Below are positions 22,534 to 32,406 of a DNA stretch of 32,406 nt, piece after piece. Origin of the DNA: a virus. Each line of letters opens with the position of its first letter. Within the stretch, counting starts at the first letter, position 1. The notes below the pieces were generated by a model. That model saw only the letters and a list, made by a program, of their open reading frames with translations, searched no databases and was not told where the DNA came from. The stretch lies in the IMG/VR virus record IMGVR_UViG_3300025131_010135, positions 1 to 32,406 of that record, one strand, 5' to 3'. The position numbers and the translations under genes are program-made.

Positions 22534-25500
22534 ATGTCAGCATCAAATTGGACAAAAAATAACGTAGGCGAAGTATTTAAAGACGCACAAGGTATGATGA
22601 GCGTTGTTATTCTCCGTGAGGCTCCAGGCGAAGATATGTCTCAACTAGCTCAAGATCTGGATTATATTGTTTTCAACGAGGGTAGTGTTGTTAAAGAAGG
22701 TGTAAGGGCGATTCTCGAACAACATGGCAAAGAATGGCCCGCAATGAACGTAGTATTGAGCCCGGCCAACTTAAATAACCAACTCGCCAAGTTCCCAGAA
22801 ATTGAAGCTTCTGCAAACGAAGCTTGGAAAGACATGGGCACTACCTGGGACTGGAATCGCCGCGGCGAAGGCAGCCAGATAAGACAGCTTCTTCATATCG
22901 CAGGGTTGCCACCAGGCGCACTTCCTAATTGGTCAAGATTCGGTAGCACAAAGGCCATCAAAGGTACTCGTCATTTAGACTGCGTAGGCCCGCATTTCGC
23001 CCAAGCCGGCGCCGTCTTGTTTAAAGTCTGCATTCACCCGAGTATTTTCAATCGCGAAGAAGCAGCTAATAATCCTAATGAGCCTGCACCCACCATCGCA
23101 ATCCAGGGAAAGACTTTTAAAGAGCGCACTCAAGAAATTTTACAAAAAGGACTCTCATCTTACAAAGAAATAGAGTTCAGTAACTACAGCGAACTTGAAA
23201 AACAATTGTTAGAAATTTCAGCGACTCTAAAGGAATATAAGAGAGAGCATGATAAATTACAAAAGGGTGTGAAAGATAAAAAAACCAAAAAGACATCTTA
23301 TAAACGCTTTGAAGGCCCAGTTGCAACAGATAAGTATCCTTATACAGAAGATGCAGAAAGACCTCTTGGAGAAGTTTATGGTACCTTAGATTTAGAAGAG
23401 CAATCCGACAGACTAGAAAAACTAGCCGAAAATATAAAAAAGCTTCTTGTAACAAACGGAATTGACCCGTCAGAAGATAAAATAGCAGTAGGCTTTTATC
23501 CAGTTCCCAAGGCGGCAAACCCTGCCACCTCGAACAAGGATGTTGAACCTGAGGTTGTAGGAACTCAGACCGGTGAATATGAACTTACAATTACTGCACA
23601 GCCAATACAATCTAATTCTTTCAATAAAATTACGGTGCGAAGTGAAAACCCAAAACAATACTCAAATAAATATAGCCGCTCCGCCGGCGAAACTTTGTGG
23701 GACATAACTTCATTTTATTTAGGCAACGGCACAAGATGGCAGGAAATTGTAGAATTAAATCAATCTACCTCGGTGTATAGAAAACGCGGCTGGCTATCAG
23801 CCGCAGAGATTTCTGCTATAACAAATAAAGATCAACTAACAGCGGCCGACCAAAAAAAACTTGATAAAGCAGAAAATCCAGAATTAAAATCAGGAGATGT
23901 GTTAAAAATACCAGTTTCATGGCTTGAGGAAATAGCCAATGATCTCGCTTGGTACAAAGCTCACGATACGGCTAAAGGGTCAATAATCGTTTACAGCCCT
24001 TCTTTAGTAGCTCCGCCAGCCCCACCTGAGATACCTTCTTATACTGATGATGGGGTTAGTTATATAGCAGCAGAAGACCCTTGGTTCGATTATAATAAAG
24101 ATTCGATTTACAAAACTTCTGTTGGCAAAGGTCAAATCGCTTATATAAGAAGATCAACCCCAGAATTTGAAAAAACCTTAAAAAGATATAAAAGTGCGAA
24201 AAGCAACCAAGAGAAAGCACAGTCTGGGAAAGATCCAGATCCAGAACAACTGTCTATGTATGAAAATGTGACTGAAAACACAAAAGCTGCGTTGAATAAA
24301 GTTGCAGCAAGTAACAGAGTATTTTTATGGCCAGGCTTTTTACCACTTGTATACTCTCCCGAAGCAATAGACTACAGAACAGTTCATTTTTTGACAAACA
24401 TGGACATTGTTATTCGCGAACCTGGAGTTGTAGGATCTTTAGCAAGGTTTTGCAGTGGTTCAAAGAAGCCGCCAAAATCAAAAAAGAAAATACGCGCATT
24501 TGTTAGAAAATATATTTATGACGCCCCTATCTTAGTTGATTTTGTTCCACGAGGCGTAGACGAAATAATTGGGTTTTATGAAACAAACGCTCAACCACCC
24601 CCAGCAGGTGCCACCTCCAAACCTAAAACAGAAAAAGAATTAAACACTTGGAACAAAATTACAAAAGATCCGATCACTAAAGAAATTTTATCTAAGAGAA
24701 ATGTGAAACTTAATTCTATAGCAGGGGATATGGTTTTTGCATCGATGCCAAGGTCCGTCAACAAAATTAATACTTTATCTGACGTTCATAAATATATCTT
24801 GGGAAGATTGAGTATTCCGCAAATGGCTGCAGAAATCTTAAAATGTCTTGGCTTGTCCATGTCAATTGACGATTTGATAGAAGCTCTCTGTGACGGCTTC
24901 CTGAGATCAATCGGAGCAGACCCAAACAAAATAGATGAATTTTTTGAGATCTTAAATAATGGCGACTTCAATGTCGATATTAAAGGTATAGAACTCTTTG
25001 ACACAGCCGATTTTGTACACAATGTACAACGCGATTTAGCAACGATGATTGCCTCCGGTGTTGATGATCCGTTTTATAATGCGATGATAAAACAAAATAT
25101 AGGGAATGCACAAGGCAAAAGAATAATATGTGAGATCATAATGGGTGCAATGTTTGCAATGGCCGATATGTTGGCTAATTTGGATAGCACTGTGGATCCA
25201 AGAGAAAGACCAGATAAAAAGTGTTCTATTAGGTTTTCATTGCCGAAAATTCCGCCTTTTGGAAGTATCATTGAACCTATATGGAAACAAATACAAAAAA
25301 GATTATATGCATGGCTGGAAGAACAAATCAGAGACGTTGCAAAAAATATTATAGAAAACATTATTGAATTCTGCGCCGAAGAAGATCCGGTCTTCGCAGC
25401 AGAGATTCCTCAAGTTATCGATGAAGAGGCTCTTGCCACAGCTTTAGCACCCCTAAACACAGAGCCTAGAGATTTCTTATCTCACCTATTATCAACCTTA

Positions 25501-28500
25501 ACCGCCGGCGAACTTTGCCAATTGGTTGAGGGCACCGCAAGAAAACCGCTTTTGTTACAAGTACGAAAATTTATGAAGTTTAATTATCCAGAAAGCTTTT
25601 ATCTTTTTTCAACCGACTACAAAATATTATCATTCTTTAAAAATCTTCAAGGTGTATTGGACTTAAGTTCTTGTAGAGGTGTGCCAAGAGAAATGGTCCT
25701 TGACGATTTATGTAAAGACGGCGAAACCCCTCGCGAGGCTGCACTACGAAGATCCTTGTTGGCTAAAGGTTTAACGCCAGAACAAGCCGAAGAACAGTTA
25801 GAAATACAAAGGCAAATTAAGAAAGACATAGTTAGTGATCTAGTAACTCAAATTGTGCCCTCAGATAAGCTTGCTGGAGCCATGGAAGCGCTGGACATTA
25901 ACAGTGTAATATCAGAATCTGAATCACTGAACAAATCAAACGGGATCGCCGTTTCTACTGTATTTGACGGTGTACAAAATAGTATATATCTAGAAATAGG
26001 CAACTTCATTCCAACAATTTTCACAGAGATTGATAAACTTAAAAAAGAGGGAAATTATGAATTTACAAAACTTCCTTTATTTGATGTCATTTATGCCTCG
26101 GCCCACCGACTAAATTGGGAGTTTAGAGTCAATAGTAATTCCCCAACAAATAGAAATAAAATCACCTTAATACCTCCAACGATAAACTACAAGCCAGGAG
26201 AATACAAAGTACTCTTTCCAGGTACTACTCAAGAAAAAGTCATTGATAAAAAAGGTCAGATGCAAATAGACTTTAAGATGAATAAAAAATTAGTTTATAG
26301 CGATGTGAAGACAAATGATCCTCTGAACACTGACGGAAAAGATGATATTTATATTTTCGACGTTTACAAAGGAGTCCAACCAAAATTTACAAGTGTAAAA
26401 GGATCTGAGGGTTTCGATATTAAAGATGAGGAACTGAAAGAAATTTTAGATGAGTATAGTCTTGTCTATAATCACCTCTCGAAAAGAATGGACATATTCG
26501 GCCAAATTTTAAAGAAGAAAGTCGAAGAACAATATGATTACACACTAGAGACCATTGAGGAAACTTCAACTTATTGCACTGATGGTTCAAATTGTTTAGA
26601 TTCTGAAACAACCGCGTTCGCGCAAGAAGCGTTAAGTTTACAATTAAAAACCGTAAACCAAGCACTAGAAACTTATGGCGGATATCCTGGAACTCAATAT
26701 TTGAGTTCTAATGTCGCGCCAACAGAGGGTGTACTTTGGTTTTTATCCGAATATATCTACGACGTAGCATACGTTTCGATTATAGACAGGATTATGGCTG
26801 TAATCGCAACCTCTGAATATTACGATGTATCAATGACTAGTCCATTGAGAAAACTTGACTTTTTAAAACAAAAATTTGGAGAGTTAAGTGATGTAAAAAA
26901 TAGCACAAACACAAAGATATCTGAATATATGGGAAATCATGATTTTATGACTGGTGAGCCGCCAACTTATATGGGGGAGGCAATATTTGAAGGCCTTGTG
27001 CAATCTATAATAAAGTCGTTAATGATACAAGATCTCATGAGAACAGTCTTCGTGTTTTCTAAATTTAAAATTGCCGACGCGTTCTCGGATCCAGTTTTGT
27101 CAGAATATCTAGCTGCAGCGTTTAAAAACGTATCTAATGGTCAAATTTATTCGGCATATAACGACTATATGACAAAGAAAGAAATTAGAGTCCGAGAAAA
27201 GTTAGAGTTGATCGGACCCTCATCGACACCGCCAGCAAAAACTTTAACTGAAGATGAGATTGAGGAAGAAATAAAAAACCAAGTATTTGGCGGCTTGGCG
27301 GATAATGCAGAAGAATATTTGTTAGAATTGATTGGGCAAACCGCAGAGCTTATGAAAGGAAAATTAATATCTGTTTTCAATTTAAAACTGAAGGGTATTG
27401 ATCAAAAATTCGAACTTGGTGAAAATGGCGTGACACAAGACTTCCAAACTATAGCGTTGGATGGTCAAACAACAAATGTTATGAATCATATACATGAATA
27501 TGTGATTGATGAGAACGGCAACGGCATAGCTAAAATGGCCTATCACCCCGAAAATCCAGAAATAGGACATGAACATGCAATAGAAAACTTCGCAGTAGCA
27601 GAGGCACAAAACGAAGCTCTTGGAGCCCATGCACATGAATTACAGTTAAAGGATTTCCCACAGCTAGCTGTTAACACGATCACGACTCTAAATTCAGATC
27701 TAAACAGTGAAACCTGGAGAAAATCGACAACTTCAAACACCCGGCTGAAACCAGCGGTAGGCACATCAACTTGCATGCAGGAGCATTTTAATGGCGGAAC
27801 ATTGATTCAAATACCGCCTGGTGTCACTTTGTCTCCTGGAACAAATTGGGATCCCGGTGAAAGGGTGTTAAAAAATCTTGATTCACCGGCGGAAAAAACA
27901 TTGAAAGCGTCATATGCAGCGCCAGCTGGAACTTATAAATGGAAGGAGAAATACGGCGGCTTCAGCGCCACACCCTTCGAAGTAACTGGCAAAGGTGGAT
28001 ATACCGACGGCAATATAGGGACAAAAAAAGCTATAAAACAAGCAAAGAAATGGCTTGAAGGTAAATTCAAGGGCCTTTGGAATCCTATGGGCCCAACATT
28101 TCCAAGTTATGATCCAGCTATTTGGGATGATTTAGCAAATGTCGACTGGGCAGGAGGTGAATACTCTTGGACGGAAGACAACCCATTTGAGCCTATGCTT
28201 GGAGTTGCTATGTGGTGGGAACCGTCTTCTTTATCGTTCGCCATCATAGGCACCAGTATTACTTCTCCTCCACCAACAGGATATAAAATTCGTGTTAGAC
28301 GAACTATCGAGTATGAAAAACGTGATAAAGGCCCTCGAAACAAAGAAGAATATCATATTTTTTCATCTACTAAAACCACCGGCGATGGTGTTCCCCAAGT
28401 ATTAGTCAAGAGCGGCGACGGCTTTTATTTTGGACAGCACTGGCAACCTAAGGAAGGAGACACTTGGGGCAAAGGTTATATTCATAGGGACGAAGGGCAG

Positions 28501-30816
28501 CCATACCCAATGATAAGGTTATCGGTACCGACCCGCGGAACTGGAGATATTGACATAGAAAAAGTCACCGAAATCAATTTTAAAATAAATGGCGAAAACA
28601 TACATCAAAAACCCAGAGTTATTCTTGTAGGGCAAACCTATGGCCGAGTATATGAACTTCAGGTCAATAGTGTTGAAGGATTACAAGAACATGAAAATGG
28701 GTTTTCTTATGGAAATGTTATAAATGTAACGATTCCAATTGCACAAACCAGCTATAAACTGGTATCCGGAAAACTTGAGTCCAAAGGACCATTACACCCC
28801 GAAGGCAAATCTTCCGTGCAGATTACAGATTCCTTAAACAATGCCCTCAAACTGCCATACGGCCATGGCCACGTTGATTTCATTAACGGCAAAAAAGTTG
28901 AAGATGATGTGTTTTACTTGATAGTAGAAAACCCAGAAAGTGGAGAAAGAGCAGCTGCACCAGTTCAATTTCATACGTTTACGCCATTTGGAAGAGGGCA
29001 CAACTCTGCTGATTCTTTAATTCATTATACTGGAGGTGGTTACGATACCACAGTCAGTGGTGTCTCCGTCGGCAAGTCGTATTACACCAGCCGCCTGGTG
29101 CCATCTTTCGAAGAGCGCTTCGGTGCCGGGATGTCACCTATTTGGAACACTGAACCAAGTGTTAATTTCCCATTCTTTTTGGGTCCAAAACCGGACACAG
29201 GTGTTTACGATTTCTTTCCTTTAACTATGTATGAGGACGAAAACGAACCCGCGATTGAGTATAAAGAGACAACAAAGAAAAACGCAGATGGCGAAGACGA
29301 AATAACCGAGGTACCTTATTCAACCCAGCAGGCCTGGCCAGTTGTTGATGTAGCTGACCCTCTTGGTATAAGGTCCTATGATAATGGTAGAGCAACAATT
29401 CTTGTGTCACCAAGATTAACAAGAACCGATTTATTTCCAAAGTTTAGAAGATCAGGCAACTTCGTAGTAGAAAAATATATAAAAATCAAGTTTAAGCCCT
29501 TTGGAGTATTAACAAGTATGGTGAGCACCGCTTTCGCATTGAAACTTTACCATCATTATGCCGGCGCCGGTCTCCAGACACAATTAGATAGGACCAGTCT
29601 TGGGTTAGGCGCCGCAGAGGAAACTCTGGGCGTCGATAAATTTGGGAATGTACCAGGTCTCACAGTCCGGGCATCTATACCTCAGAAATTATCCTCGAAC
29701 TCTTTTAAGAGATTACAGCAAGAACTACTGGGCTACAAAGATGAGATAAATCCTACAACTGGCTTGCCCACGGGCACAAAAACGGTTAAAGAGGGGGACG
29801 AACTTTATTTAAATTCGAATCCATTCGCCGGCCCCAATGGAATTCTAGATGAGGTCAGCTATGGACTAAGGGTGAGTTACGTTCTGCCGTTTGATATATC
29901 ACAAAATGTGGTAGACTATTCTCCAAACCAATCAAACTCCTTGATATTTAATAATTTAAAAGAAATGTTTTCTCCGACTCTTGACGAAAACCAATTTAAA
30001 AATACAGACTCTTTCAGACAACACTATATTTTAACCCAAGCTCAGAATAAAGTTTTCCACATGCAGGAATATCTTGGAGATACTAATACTTTAAATGCTG
30101 GTATGTATCAACTACCTGATATTTTTGAAGCCAAACCATGGGGCGGCTACGGATCACCGTCCTCAGTACAAGATGTGTTTTTATTCCCGCTCGTAGAAGT
30201 TGAAATGGACAAAGATGATCCAAGTTTTCCAACTTCTATAGTTACCTTCCAGGATCTCCTTGCGGGGTACCCCGACGACGACCCAGCAGGAATTTCTGCG
30301 TACGGCAAAGGGGTATACGAAGAACTTTATGTAAGGTTAAAAAGCAGCCCTGAATTTAAATTTCTTTTTGATTATGTGATGCCTACTAAAAGAGCTTTGG
30401 CGCTGGCTACTATTTATAATATGTTGGCTTTTGATGATGTTTTCCCAGACCCTTGTAAATTTCAAGCGTTGTTCAGTACTTCGACCAAGGTTCAGTCGTC
30501 TCTTATGGAGAAACTGGGGCAAGATTTAACCCTTCTTTCTGTAAGTTCCGATGCTGATTTCGATATTGCTGAATTAATAAGAGAAGCAAATGGCTTTAAA
30601 GTAAGTTGCTCACCCGGCCCCGATTCCGCGTTACTCAAAACAATAATGGGGCAACTACCCGAAGGCTTCGCAGATCTTCCAGCAATGCAAGCTATTCAGG
30701 CCGCAAAAGAGGAAACAGATGAAATGGTGGAAACAGCAAAGAACATGGTCGGTGGCCTTTTACCACACTCAAACCTTGGAAACCAGTTTGAAGGCTCAGA
30801 CGAAGAGGAGGAATAA
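22534..30816 (+). CDS. Giant virion protein (2760 aa) with LysM domain and HxH cluster
   Basis: An AGGA site at 22524-22527 precedes the ATG. The 8.3 kb frame is uninterrupted. Visible parts are: an N-terminal domain (1 to about 190); a Lys/Glu-rich probable coiled coil (194-262); a LysM domain (about 383-463) starting SAGETLWDIT and ending SGDVLKIPVSW, with an insertion of about 35 residues; and an HxH cluster at HIH (1652-1654), HEH (1679-1681) and HAH (1699-1701), typical of metal-binding tail proteins. A Trp-rich segment (1840-1895) comes next, then a long strand-rich region and an acidic C terminus ending in EEEE. The position between hub and gp25 genes indicates a baseplate or tail protein. 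LysM would bind peptidoglycan. It may fuse several T4 baseplate functions; exact role unknown. Confidence 0.7.
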   Translation: MSASNWTKNNVGEVFKDAQGMMSVVILREAPGEDMSQLAQDLDYIVFNEGSVVKEGVRAILEQHGKEWPAMNVVLSPANLNNQLAKFPEIEASANEAWKDMGTTWDWNRRGEGSQIRQLLHIAGLPPGALPNWSRFGSTKAIKGTRHLDCVGPHFAQAGAVLFKVCIHPSIFNREEAANNPNEPAPTIAIQGKTFKERTQEILQKGLSSYKEIEFSNYSELEKQLLEISATLKEYKREHDKLQKGVKDKKTKKTSYKRFEGPVATDKYPYTEDAERPLGEVYGTLDLEEQSDRLEKLAENIKKLLVTNGIDPSEDKIAVGFYPVPKAANPATSNKDVEPEVVGTQTGEYELTITAQPIQSNSFNKITVRSENPKQYSNKYSRSAGETLWDITSFYLGNGTRWQEIVELNQSTSVYRKRGWLSAAEISAITNKDQLTAADQKKLDKAENPELKSGDVLKIPVSWLEEIANDLAWYKAHDTAKGSIIVYSPSLVAPPAPPEIPSYTDDGVSYIAAEDPWFDYNKDSIYKTSVGKGQIAYIRRSTPEFEKTLKRYKSAKSNQEKAQSGKDPDPEQLSMYENVTENTKAALNKVAASNRVFLWPGFLPLVYSPEAIDYRTVHFLTNMDIVIREPGVVGSLARFCSGSKKPPKSKKKIRAFVRKYIYDAPILVDFVPRGVDEIIGFYETNAQPPPAGATSKPKTEKELNTWNKITKDPITKEILSKRNVKLNSIAGDMVFASMPRSVNKINTLSDVHKYILGRLSIPQMAAEILKCLGLSMSIDDLIEALCDGFLRSIGADPNKIDEFFEILNNGDFNVDIKGIELFDTADFVHNVQRDLATMIASGVDDPFYNAMIKQNIGNAQGKRIICEIIMGAMFAMADMLANLDSTVDPRERPDKKCSIRFSLPKIPPFGSIIEPIWKQIQKRLYAWLEEQIRDVAKNIIENIIEFCAEEDPVFAAEIPQVIDEEALATALAPLNTEPRDFLSHLLSTLTAGELCQLVEGTARKPLLLQVRKFMKFNYPESFYLFSTDYKILSFFKNLQGVLDLSSCRGVPREMVLDDLCKDGETPREAALRRSLLAKGLTPEQAEEQLEIQRQIKKDIVSDLVTQIVPSDKLAGAMEALDINSVISESESLNKSNGIAVSTVFDGVQNSIYLEIGNFIPTIFTEIDKLKKEGNYEFTKLPLFDVIYASAHRLNWEFRVNSNSPTNRNKITLIPPTINYKPGEYKVLFPGTTQEKVIDKKGQMQIDFKMNKKLVYSDVKTNDPLNTDGKDDIYIFDVYKGVQPKFTSVKGSEGFDIKDEELKEILDEYSLVYNHLSKRMDIFGQILKKKVEEQYDYTLETIEETSTYCTDGSNCLDSETTAFAQEALSLQLKTVNQALETYGGYPGTQYLSSNVAPTEGVLWFLSEYIYDVAYVSIIDRIMAVIATSEYYDVSMTSPLRKLDFLKQKFGELSDVKNSTNTKISEYMGNHDFMTGEPPTYMGEAIFEGLVQSIIKSLMIQDLMRTVFVFSKFKIADAFSDPVLSEYLAAAFKNVSNGQIYSAYNDYMTKKEIRVREKLELIGPSSTPPAKTLTEDEIEEEIKNQVFGGLADNAEEYLLELIGQTAELMKGKLISVFNLKLKGIDQKFELGENGVTQDFQTIALDGQTTNVMNHIHEYVIDENGNGIAKMAYHPENPEIGHEHAIENFAVAEAQNEALGAHAHELQLKDFPQLAVNTITTLNSDLNSETWRKSTTSNTRLKPAVGTSTCMQEHFNGGTLIQIPPGVTLSPGTNWDPGERVLKNLDSPAEKTLKASYAAPAGTYKWKEKYGGFSATPFEVTGKGGYTDGNIGTKKAIKQAKKWLEGKFKGLWNPMGPTFPSYDPAIWDDLANVDWAGGEYSWTEDNPFEPMLGVAMWWEPSSLSFAIIGTSITSPPPTGYKIRVRRTIEYEKRDKGPRNKEEYHIFSSTKTTGDGVPQVLVKSGDGFYFGQHWQPKEGDTWGKGYIHRDEGQPYPMIRLSVPTRGTGDIDIEKVTEINFKINGENIHQKPRVILVGQTYGRVYELQVNSVEGLQEHENGFSYGNVINVTIPIAQTSYKLVSGKLESKGPLHPEGKSSVQITDSLNNALKLPYGHGHVDFINGKKVEDDVFYLIVENPESGERAAAPVQFHTFTPFGRGHNSADSLIHYTGGGYDTTVSGVSVGKSYYTSRLVPSFEERFGAGMSPIWNTEPSVNFPFFLGPKPDTGVYDFFPLTMYEDENEPAIEYKETTKKNADGEDEITEVPYSTQQAWPVVDVADPLGIRSYDNGRATILVSPRLTRTDLFPKFRRSGNFVVEKYIKIKFKPFGVLTSMVSTAFALKLYHHYAGAGLQTQLDRTSLGLGAAEETLGVDKFGNVPGLTVRASIPQKLSSNSFKRLQQELLGYKDEINPTTGLPTGTKTVKEGDELYLNSNPFAGPNGILDEVSYGLRVSYVLPFDISQNVVDYSPNQSNSLIFNNLKEMFSPTLDENQFKNTDSFRQHYILTQAQNKVFHMQEYLGDTNTLNAGMYQLPDIFEAKPWGGYGSPSSVQDVFLFPLVEVEMDKDDPSFPTSIVTFQDLLAGYPDDDPAGISAYGKGVYEELYVRLKSSPEFKFLFDYVMPTKRALALATIYNMLAFDDVFPDPCKFQALFSTSTKVQSSLMEKLGQDLTLLSVSSDADFDIAELIREANGFKVSCSPGPDSALLKTIMGQLPEGFADLPAMQAIQAAKEETDEMVETAKNMVGGLLPHSNLGNQFEGSDEEEE

Positions 30817-30819
30817 AAA

Positions 30820-31206
30820 ATGGCAGGAATATCAGTTAAATTACCATTATCAGTAAATGACGCAGATGGTCATTATACTTTAAATAAAACTTTTATGGAA
30901 GTTACAAAACAGAATTTTAAGAATTTAATTTTAACAATCCCCGGGGAAAGGATTATGAATCCTGACTTTGGTGTAGGAATAGCTCAGTATTTGTTTGAGC
31001 AAGACGTGGAAGAGACCAGGGAGATGATTACAGCGAAGATCCACGAACAGGTTCAGATCTATATGCCGCACGTTATAATACAAGAAATATCATTTTCGAG
31101 CGTCGAACAAAGCAGAGAAATTGGCTCACATGTTTTGTCCGTTGCTATAACATATGCTGTAACGCCTTTAAATGAAACAGATATTTTAGATATAAAAATA
31201 GGATAA
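30820..31206 (+). CDS. 25: Baseplate wedge protein gp25
   Basis: A strong ribosome site (AGAGGAGGAA, 30804-30813) leads to the ATG at 30820. The 128-residue product has the gp25/GPW signature: a central FKNLILTIPGERIMNPDFGVGI (34-55) and then QYLFEQD, followed by the helix EETREMITAKIHEQV and strand IIIQEISF type ends. In T4-like phages gp25 forms part of the inner baseplate wedge near the hub and helps trigger sheath assembly. Related proteins occur in type VI secretion (TssE). The next gene is gp6, its structural partner, as in T4. The assignment is secure. Confidence 0.93.
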   Translation: MAGISVKLPLSVNDADGHYTLNKTFMEVTKQNFKNLILTIPGERIMNPDFGVGIAQYLFEQDVEETREMITAKIHEQVQIYMPHVIIQEISFSSVEQSREIGSHVLSVAITYAVTPLNETDILDIKIG

Positions 31207-31231
31207 AACTATTTAAAAAGAGGACTAAAAA

Positions 31232-32406
31232 ATGGCTAAGAAAACCCCGCCAATAAAATATACGAGCAGAGATTTCGATTCAATCAAGAGAGATCTCGTC
31301 GAATATGCAAAAAGATATTACCCAGATACGTACAAAGACTTTAGTGAAGCATCGTTCGGAGCGATGATGTTAGATATGACAGCATATGTTGGCGATATTT
31401 TATCTTTCTATTTAGATTATCAAGCAAACGAGGGCTTTTTACAAACTGCTACGGAATACGATAACATAGTAAAAATGGCTAAGCAGATGGGGTACAAATT
31501 CAAATCTACAGGTTCCTCAACTGGTATAATTTCTCTTTTTGTCACGGTCCCTGCGACCAACGCCGGAACACCGGATACAAGGTATATGCCAATTTTAAAA
31601 AAAGGTTCTGTATTTGCTTCTTCTGAGGGCGCCTCTTTCGTATTAATCGATGACGTCGATTTTTCCGATTCAGACAACGAAGTAGTGGTTTCAACTACGA
31701 ATGAGTTTGGAAATCCAACTTTTTATGCAGTCAGGGCCCATGGGAGAGTTGTATCGGGTATTTCAAACACGGAAGTTAAAACCGTCGGAGAATTTCAGAA
31801 ATTTAGAAGAATCAAATTAGACTCCAGAAACATAACAGAAGTAATCTCTGTCTTAGACACAGAGGGACATGAGTATTATGAAGTTGAACATCTCTCTCAA
31901 AACGTTGTTTATTTACCAGTTAAGAATAGAGCTACGGACGCCTCAAAGGTACCAGAATTGATCAAACCTTTTGTTGTCCCCAGGAGGTTTACAGTTGAAA
32001 ATACTAGACTTGCAACGTTTTTGCAATTTGGTTATGGCTCGACATCTGAGTTAACAAATGATTCTCTGGTTGACCCAGCACAAGTTGTTCTGAATATCCA
32101 CGGTAGAGAACATGTAACTGATACAAGCTTTGACCCAACCAAGTTAACAACAACAGATAAATTTGGAGTTTCTCCAACAAACACAACACTGACAATCAGT
32201 TATAGAGTGAACGACTCTGACAACGTAAATGTTGCGGCAGAAGCATTGACAAGTGTTATTTCTCCTATACTTCAATTCGAAAATCAATCAGATTTGACCG
32301 TTGCTAATATGGACATTGTACAAAGTAGTCTGGAATGCACAAACGAGGAGCCAATTATTGGCGACGTACAGCTTCCCGATACGCAGGAATTAAAACAGAG
32401 AATACG
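31232..32406 (+). CDS. 6: Baseplate wedge protein gp6-like (3' end outside window)
   Basis: The ATG at 31232 follows AAGAGG (31218-31223) and the frame is open for 391 codons to the right edge. The N terminus, KYTSRDFDSIKRDLVEYAKRYYP followed by DFSEASFGAMMLDMTAYVGD and LSFYLDYQANEGFL, is typical of gp6/J-type baseplate wedge proteins. T4 gp6 is about 660 residues, so a large C-terminal part is missing here only because the window ends. In the baseplate it dimerises to form the inner ring together with gp25 and gp53. The strand-rich middle (about 85-330) fits the wing domain. The start lies 25 bases after the gp25 stop. Confidence 0.88.
   Translation, partial: MAKKTPPIKYTSRDFDSIKRDLVEYAKRYYPDTYKDFSEASFGAMMLDMTAYVGDILSFYLDYQANEGFLQTATEYDNIVKMAKQMGYKFKSTGSSTGIISLFVTVPATNAGTPDTRYMPILKKGSVFASSEGASFVLIDDVDFSDSDNEVVVSTTNEFGNPTFYAVRAHGRVVSGISNTEVKTVGEFQKFRRIKLDSRNITEVISVLDTEGHEYYEVEHLSQNVVYLPVKNRATDASKVPELIKPFVVPRRFTVENTRLATFLQFGYGSTSELTNDSLVDPAQVVLNIHGREHVTDTSFDPTKLTTTDKFGVSPTNTTLTISYRVNDSDNVNVAAEALTSVISPILQFENQSDLTVANMDIVQSSLECTNEEPIIGDVQLPDTQELKQRI

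Noticed and set aside
1-32406. tRNA genes, CRISPR arrays, insertion sequences or attachment sites
   Set aside because: Gaps are too short for tRNAs, no regularly spaced repeats or terminal inverted repeats were seen, and no integrase or transposase is encoded.

Overview
The window reads as part of a double-stranded DNA tailed phage genome, most likely a T4-related myovirus from a marine or other aquatic setting. Evidence: every credible gene is on the + strand, genes overlap or abut by a few bases, the DNA is AT-rich, and four T4-lineage landmarks are present: a gp55-type late sigma factor, a gp25 baseplate wedge protein, the N-terminal part of a gp6-type wedge protein, and an OB-fold hub protein. 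PhoH and a Cas4/RecB-like nuclease also fit marine T4-like phages. No tRNA, rRNA, CRISPR array, insertion sequence, integrase or convincing intrinsic terminator was found. No gap without a gene exceeds about 55 bases. The host cannot be named from this sequence. Region 1 (1-3968) carries the end of a small exported or lipid-anchored protein, a full-length PIN-PhoH ATPase/RNase, two small unknown proteins, a HELAH zinc metallopeptidase-like protein, an unknown protein with a Thr/Lys tail, and an Fe-S PD-(D/E)XK nuclease whose start lies inside the preceding gene. Region 2 (3978-18125) is a 14 kb sugar island of 16 genes. It holds about seven glycosyltransferases (one with two GT-B domains), a 2OG-Fe(II) oxygenase-like protein, two SAM methyltransferases (one FkbM type), a sialyltransferase-like protein, a nonulosonate (sialic-acid type) synthase, a CMP-sialate synthetase, a D-2-hydroxyacid dehydrogenase, an SDR sugar epimerase/dehydratase and a short UDP-glucose dehydrogenase-like protein. 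Together these could make, activate, transfer and further decorate a nonulosonic-acid-containing glycan. The target could be the phage virion, the host surface, or less likely phage DNA. Region 3 (18112-19613) has a small unknown protein, a FmdB-type zinc ribbon, a membrane-anchored small protein and the late sigma factor. Region 4 (19651-32406) is the start of a baseplate/tail module: a helical small protein, an OB-fold hub protein with a large extra C-terminal domain, a spike-like protein, a giant 2760-residue protein with a LysM domain and paired HxH motifs, gp25, and gp6 running off the right edge. A TATAAGTA box just before region 4 resembles the T4 late promoter TATAAATA and may be read by the sigma factor encoded immediately upstream. 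A separate sigma70-like promoter sits directly against the start codon of the sialate synthase gene and would give a leaderless message. All functions are read from motifs and context by eye; no database search was run.
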